DNA of 7,971 nucleotides from Actinoplanes liguriensis. GTDB taxonomy: Bacteria; Actinomycetota; Actinomycetes; Mycobacteriales; Micromonosporaceae. Every line of letters begins with the position of its first letter. Within the stretch, counting starts at the first letter, position 1. Positions 6,163 to 7,971 of this stretch are shown here, one piece after another. Under the pieces are notes generated by a model. It was not told the DNA's origin and did no database searches. It was given only the letters and a program-made list of their open reading frames with translations. The DNA lies in NCBI GenBank assembly GCA_000715855.1, contig KL571310.1, forward strand, positions 96,981 to 104,951, in the 5' to 3' direction. The position numbers and the translations under genes were made by a program.

Positions 6163-7038
6163 ATGAAGCCGCGTGACATCGCCCTGGCCGTCGCCGTAGC
6201 GGCGGTCTGGGGCGTCAACTTCGTCGTCATCGAGACCGGGCTGGACCACTTCCCGCCCCTGCTCTTCTCCGCGCTGCGCTTCGGCCTCGCCGCCTTCCCG
6301 GCGGTGCTCCTCGTCGGCCGGCCCCAGGTGCCGTGGCGCTGGATCGCCGCCGTCGCCCTGATCCTCGGCGTGGTCAAGTTCTCCCTGCTCTTCGCGGGGA
6401 TGGCAGCGGGAATGCCGGCCGGTCTCAGCTCGCTGGTCCTGCAGAGTCAGGCGATCTTCACGATGCTGTTCGCCACGCTGTTCCTGCGCGAGCGGCCGCG
6501 CCCGGTGCAGATCGCCGGACTCGCCGTGGCCGGCGCCGGCGTCGCCCTGGTCGCCACCCGGCTGGGCGCGGGACTGCCGGCATTCTTGCTGGTCATCGGC
6601 GCGGCTGTGGCGTGGGGCCTGTCGAACGTGGCCACCCGTAGAGCCTCCCCGCCGGACACCCTGCGCTTCATGGTCTGGGTCAGCGCGCTCGCCACCGGCC
6701 CGCTGATCGTGCTGTCGCTGCTGATCGACGGCCCGTCCGCGGACCTCGCCGCGCTGCGCGCCGTCGACACCGAGGCGATCCTGGCGCTGCTCTACATCGC
6801 GCTGCTCTCCACGCTCGGCGGGTTCGGCGCGTGGGGCTACCTGATCCGCAGACACGGCGCGGCCACGGTCGCGCCGTTCTCCATGCTGGTCCCGTTCTTC
6901 GGCATCGCGTCCGCGGCGCTGATCCTCGGCGAGCCGGTCCACCCGATCGACGTGGCGGGAGGGGTGCTGGTGGTCGGCGGAGTGCTCCTGGGACTGATCA
7001 GACTGCCCCGGGCGCAGGTCGTTAGGGTGGGGGCATGA
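6163..7038 (+). CDS. EamA-family (DMT superfamily) metabolite exporter
   Basis: This 291-residue protein has ten predicted membrane helices as two EamA repeats (about residues 5-130 and 140-283). Its sequence strongly recalls E. coli EamA/YdeD, an O-acetylserine/cysteine exporter: [49 protein letters not shown], and in the second repeat [34 protein letters not shown]. Export of an amino acid or related metabolite is therefore plausible; the true substrate is unknown and a histidine-pathway compound is only a guess from context. The ATG at 6163 is chosen because the family N-terminus begins there; GGGAG is only 2 nt away, so the ribosome site is poor. CAGGCT at 6150-6155, 7 nt before the ATG, could be a weak -10. 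The gene interrupts the priA-hisF pair and overlaps hisF by 4 nt (ATGA). Confidence 0.9.
   Translation: MKPRDIALAVAVAAVWGVNFVVIETGLDHFPPLLFSALRFGLAAFPAVLLVGRPQVPWRWIAAVALILGVVKFSLLFAGMAAGMPAGLSSLVLQSQAIFTMLFATLFLRERPRPVQIAGLAVAGAGVALVATRLGAGLPAFLLVIGAAVAWGLSNVATRRASPPDTLRFMVWVSALATGPLIVLSLLIDGPSADLAALRAVDTEAILALLYIALLSTLGGFGAWGYLIRRHGAATVAPFSMLVPFFGIASAALILGEPVHPIDVAGGVLVVGGVLLGLIRLPRAQVVRVGA
7023..7028 (+). promoter_or_regulatory. Candidate internal -10 element for hisF
   Basis: TAGGGT (TANNNT) ends exactly 6 nt before the hisF ATG at 7035, the same spacing as at hisD and the LON-domain gene. It is formed by the codons GTT AGG GTG at the end of the exporter gene, of which GTT and AGG are disfavoured in this GC-rich DNA. 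No convincing -35 box is visible, and the G-rich GGTGGGGG could instead serve as a weak ribosome binding site. Tentative. Confidence 0.35.
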
Positions 7039-7796
7039 CGGTCGCGGTGCGTGTTATCCCCTGCCTGGACGTGGACGCCGGACGGGTGGTGAAGGGGGTC
7101 AACTTCGTCGACCTCCGGGACGCCGGCGACCCGGTCGAGCTGGCCGCCGCCTACGACGCCGCCGGGGCCGACGAGCTGACGTTCCTCGACGTGACCGCGT
7201 CCTCCGACGACCGCGGCACGATGCTCGACGTGGTCCGGCGCACCGCCGAGTCGGTCTTCATCCCGCTCACCGTCGGCGGCGGCGTCCGCTCGGTGGAGAA
7301 CGTGGACGTGCTCCTGCGGGCCGGGGCGGACAAGGTCGGGGTGAACACCGCCGCGATCAACCGCCCCTCACTCATCACCGAGATCGCCGAGCGGTTCGGC
7401 AACCAGGTGCTGGTGCTGTCGCTGGACGTGCGCCGCTCCGCGGACCAGCCGTCCGGGTGGGAGGTCACCACGCACGGCGGCCGTCGCAGCGCCGGTCTCG
7501 ACGCGGTCGAGTGGGCCGCCCGGGTGGCCTCGCTCGGCGCCGGCGAGATCCTGCTGAACTCGATGGACGCCGACGGCACCAAGGCCGGGTTCGACCTCGA
7601 CCTGATCCGCGCGGTGCGGGCCGTCGTGACCATCCCGGTGATCGCCAGCGGCGGGGCCGGGGCGGTCGAGCACTTCCCGCCGGCGGTCGAGGCGGGGGCG
7701 GACGCGGTGCTGGCCGCCAGCGTGTTCCACTTCGGCGATCTGACGATCGGCGAGGTCAAGCAAACCCTGCGGGACGCGGGCAATCCGGTCCGCTGA
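7035..7796 (+). CDS. hisF: Imidazole glycerol phosphate synthase, cyclase subunit
   Basis: HisF, a 253-residue (beta-alpha)8 barrel, uses ammonia delivered by HisH to convert PRFAR into imidazole glycerol phosphate and AICAR. Landmarks: [20 protein letters not shown] with catalytic D12 and K20, [25 protein letters not shown] (phosphate loop), [20 protein letters not shown] with the second catalytic Asp D131, [22 protein letters not shown], and [12 protein letters not shown] plus AASVFHFGD for the C-terminal phosphate site. Length is normal and the sequence appears intact. The ATG lies in a 4-nt overlap with the EamA exporter stop. A TANNNT element 6 nt upstream suggests it may also be transcribed separately as a leaderless mRNA. 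Its partner hisH is three genes upstream. Confidence 0.96.
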   Translation: MTVAVRVIPCLDVDAGRVVKGVNFVDLRDAGDPVELAAAYDAAGADELTFLDVTASSDDRGTMLDVVRRTAESVFIPLTVGGGVRSVENVDVLLRAGADKVGVNTAAINRPSLITEIAERFGNQVLVLSLDVRRSADQPSGWEVTTHGGRRSAGLDAVEWAARVASLGAGEILLNSMDADGTKAGFDLDLIRAVRAVVTIPVIASGGAGAVEHFPPAVEAGADAVLAASVFHFGDLTIGEVKQTLRDAGNPVR

Positions 7797-7823
7797 CAGC
7801 TCCCCATCCAGTACGTCGTGAGC

Positions 7824-7845
7824 CGCACGCCCCGCGCCGCGTGCG
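7824..7845. repeat. GC-rich hairpin 28 nt after the hisF stop
   Basis: CGCACGC (7824-7830) and GCGTGCG (7839-7845) form a perfect 7-bp stem around an 8-nt loop. It sits where a transcription terminator could be, but no T-tract follows; GC-rich actinobacterial terminators often lack one. The function is unproven. Confidence 0.4.
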
Positions 7846-7850
7846 TTGCC

Positions 7851-7897
7851 CCTCGCGCGTGCGCGGGAGTCGCGCCTCGCGCGTGATGCACGCGAGG
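7851..7897. repeat. Repeated CCTCGCGCGTG with a shared complementary arm
   Basis: CCTCGCGCGTG occurs at 7851-7861 and again at 7875-7885. CGCGAGG (7891-7897) can pair with CCTCGCG of either copy; with the nearer copy it makes a 7-bp stem and a 9-nt loop. The two pairings exclude each other. It may be a terminator or simply GC-rich low-complexity sequence. Confidence 0.4.
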
Positions 7898-7971
7898 TCC
7901 GTGCTGGTCCGGTCCGCTGCGCGGCGCGCGCTTTCCGGCTGGTTCTGACCGTGGTTATTCGTTCCTCATAA

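Larger units (their letters stand above)
7797..7971. other. Non-coding tail after hisF, no gene supported
   Basis: No reading frame here shows recognisable protein sequence. The stretch is very rich in CpG runs and carries several short inverted and direct repeats (7824-7845 and 7851-7897), while its last 27 nt are A/T-richer. No hisI start is visible. The region may end the operon or lead to the next gene beyond the edge. Confidence 0.5.

Noticed and set aside
5290..6942. 550-codon open frame on the minus strand opposite priA and the exporter gene
   Set aside because: It is antisense to two clearly conserved genes, is built of Arg/Gly/Gln/Asp/His-rich sequence with no recognisable domain, and is the expected long open frame opposite GC-rich coding DNA.
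7457..7948. Plus-strand open frame running past the hisF stop
   Set aside because: Out-of-frame shadow of hisF with Arg/Gly-rich translation; its extension after 7796 shows no recognisable protein.
1..7971. CRISPR array, tRNA/rRNA genes, insertion sequences, phage or defence genes
   Set aside because: No regularly spaced repeats, no cloverleaf or rRNA sequence, no transposase or integrase motifs and no terminal inverted repeats were seen on either strand.

Overview
This is high-GC actinobacterial DNA carrying most of a histidine biosynthesis operon. GTG starts, 1-4 nt gene overlaps, strong G/C preference at third codon positions and the protein sequences all fit an Actinoplanes/Micromonospora-like member of the Micromonosporaceae. 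The genus is inferred from recalled sequence similarity; no search was run.

Layout. Positions 1-653 (+) hold the 3' part of a DUF2567-type membrane protein gene cut by the window edge. Converging on it, and overlapping it by 86 nt, is a LON substrate-binding-domain protein (568-1275, -). A 108-nt divergent promoter region (1276-1383) separates that gene from the his operon, which runs rightward: hisD (1384-2731, disrupted), hisC (2728-3807), hisB (3804-4415), hisH (4417-5034), a small basic two-helix membrane protein (5034-5354), priA/hisA (5365-6093), an EamA-family exporter (6163-7038) and hisF (7035-7796). The last 175 nt contain no supportable gene, only GC-rich inverted and direct repeats. 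hisI, which often follows hisF in actinobacteria, does not begin in the window.

How the genes work together. HisH (glutaminase) and HisF (cyclase) form imidazole glycerol phosphate synthase. PriA supplies its substrate PRFAR and probably also serves tryptophan synthesis. HisB, HisC and HisD carry out later steps: dehydration, transamination and the final double oxidation to histidine. The small membrane protein and the exporter are not known histidine enzymes, but they are embedded in the transcription unit.

Most notable observations. (1) hisD has a frame disruption at about 2160-2165, best explained as an 8-nt deletion just before the zinc-ligand motif; it is either a real loss-of-function lesion or a sequence error. 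(2) Three starts (the LON gene, hisD, hisF) each have a TANNNT -10 element exactly 6 nt upstream, the layout of leaderless transcripts. (3) An EamA exporter sits between priA and hisF, and hisF may have its own promoter inside it. (4) A short A/T-rich palindrome is embedded in a variable loop of hisH. I found no convincing wholly new system; the region is mainly a core metabolic operon with some accessory oddities.
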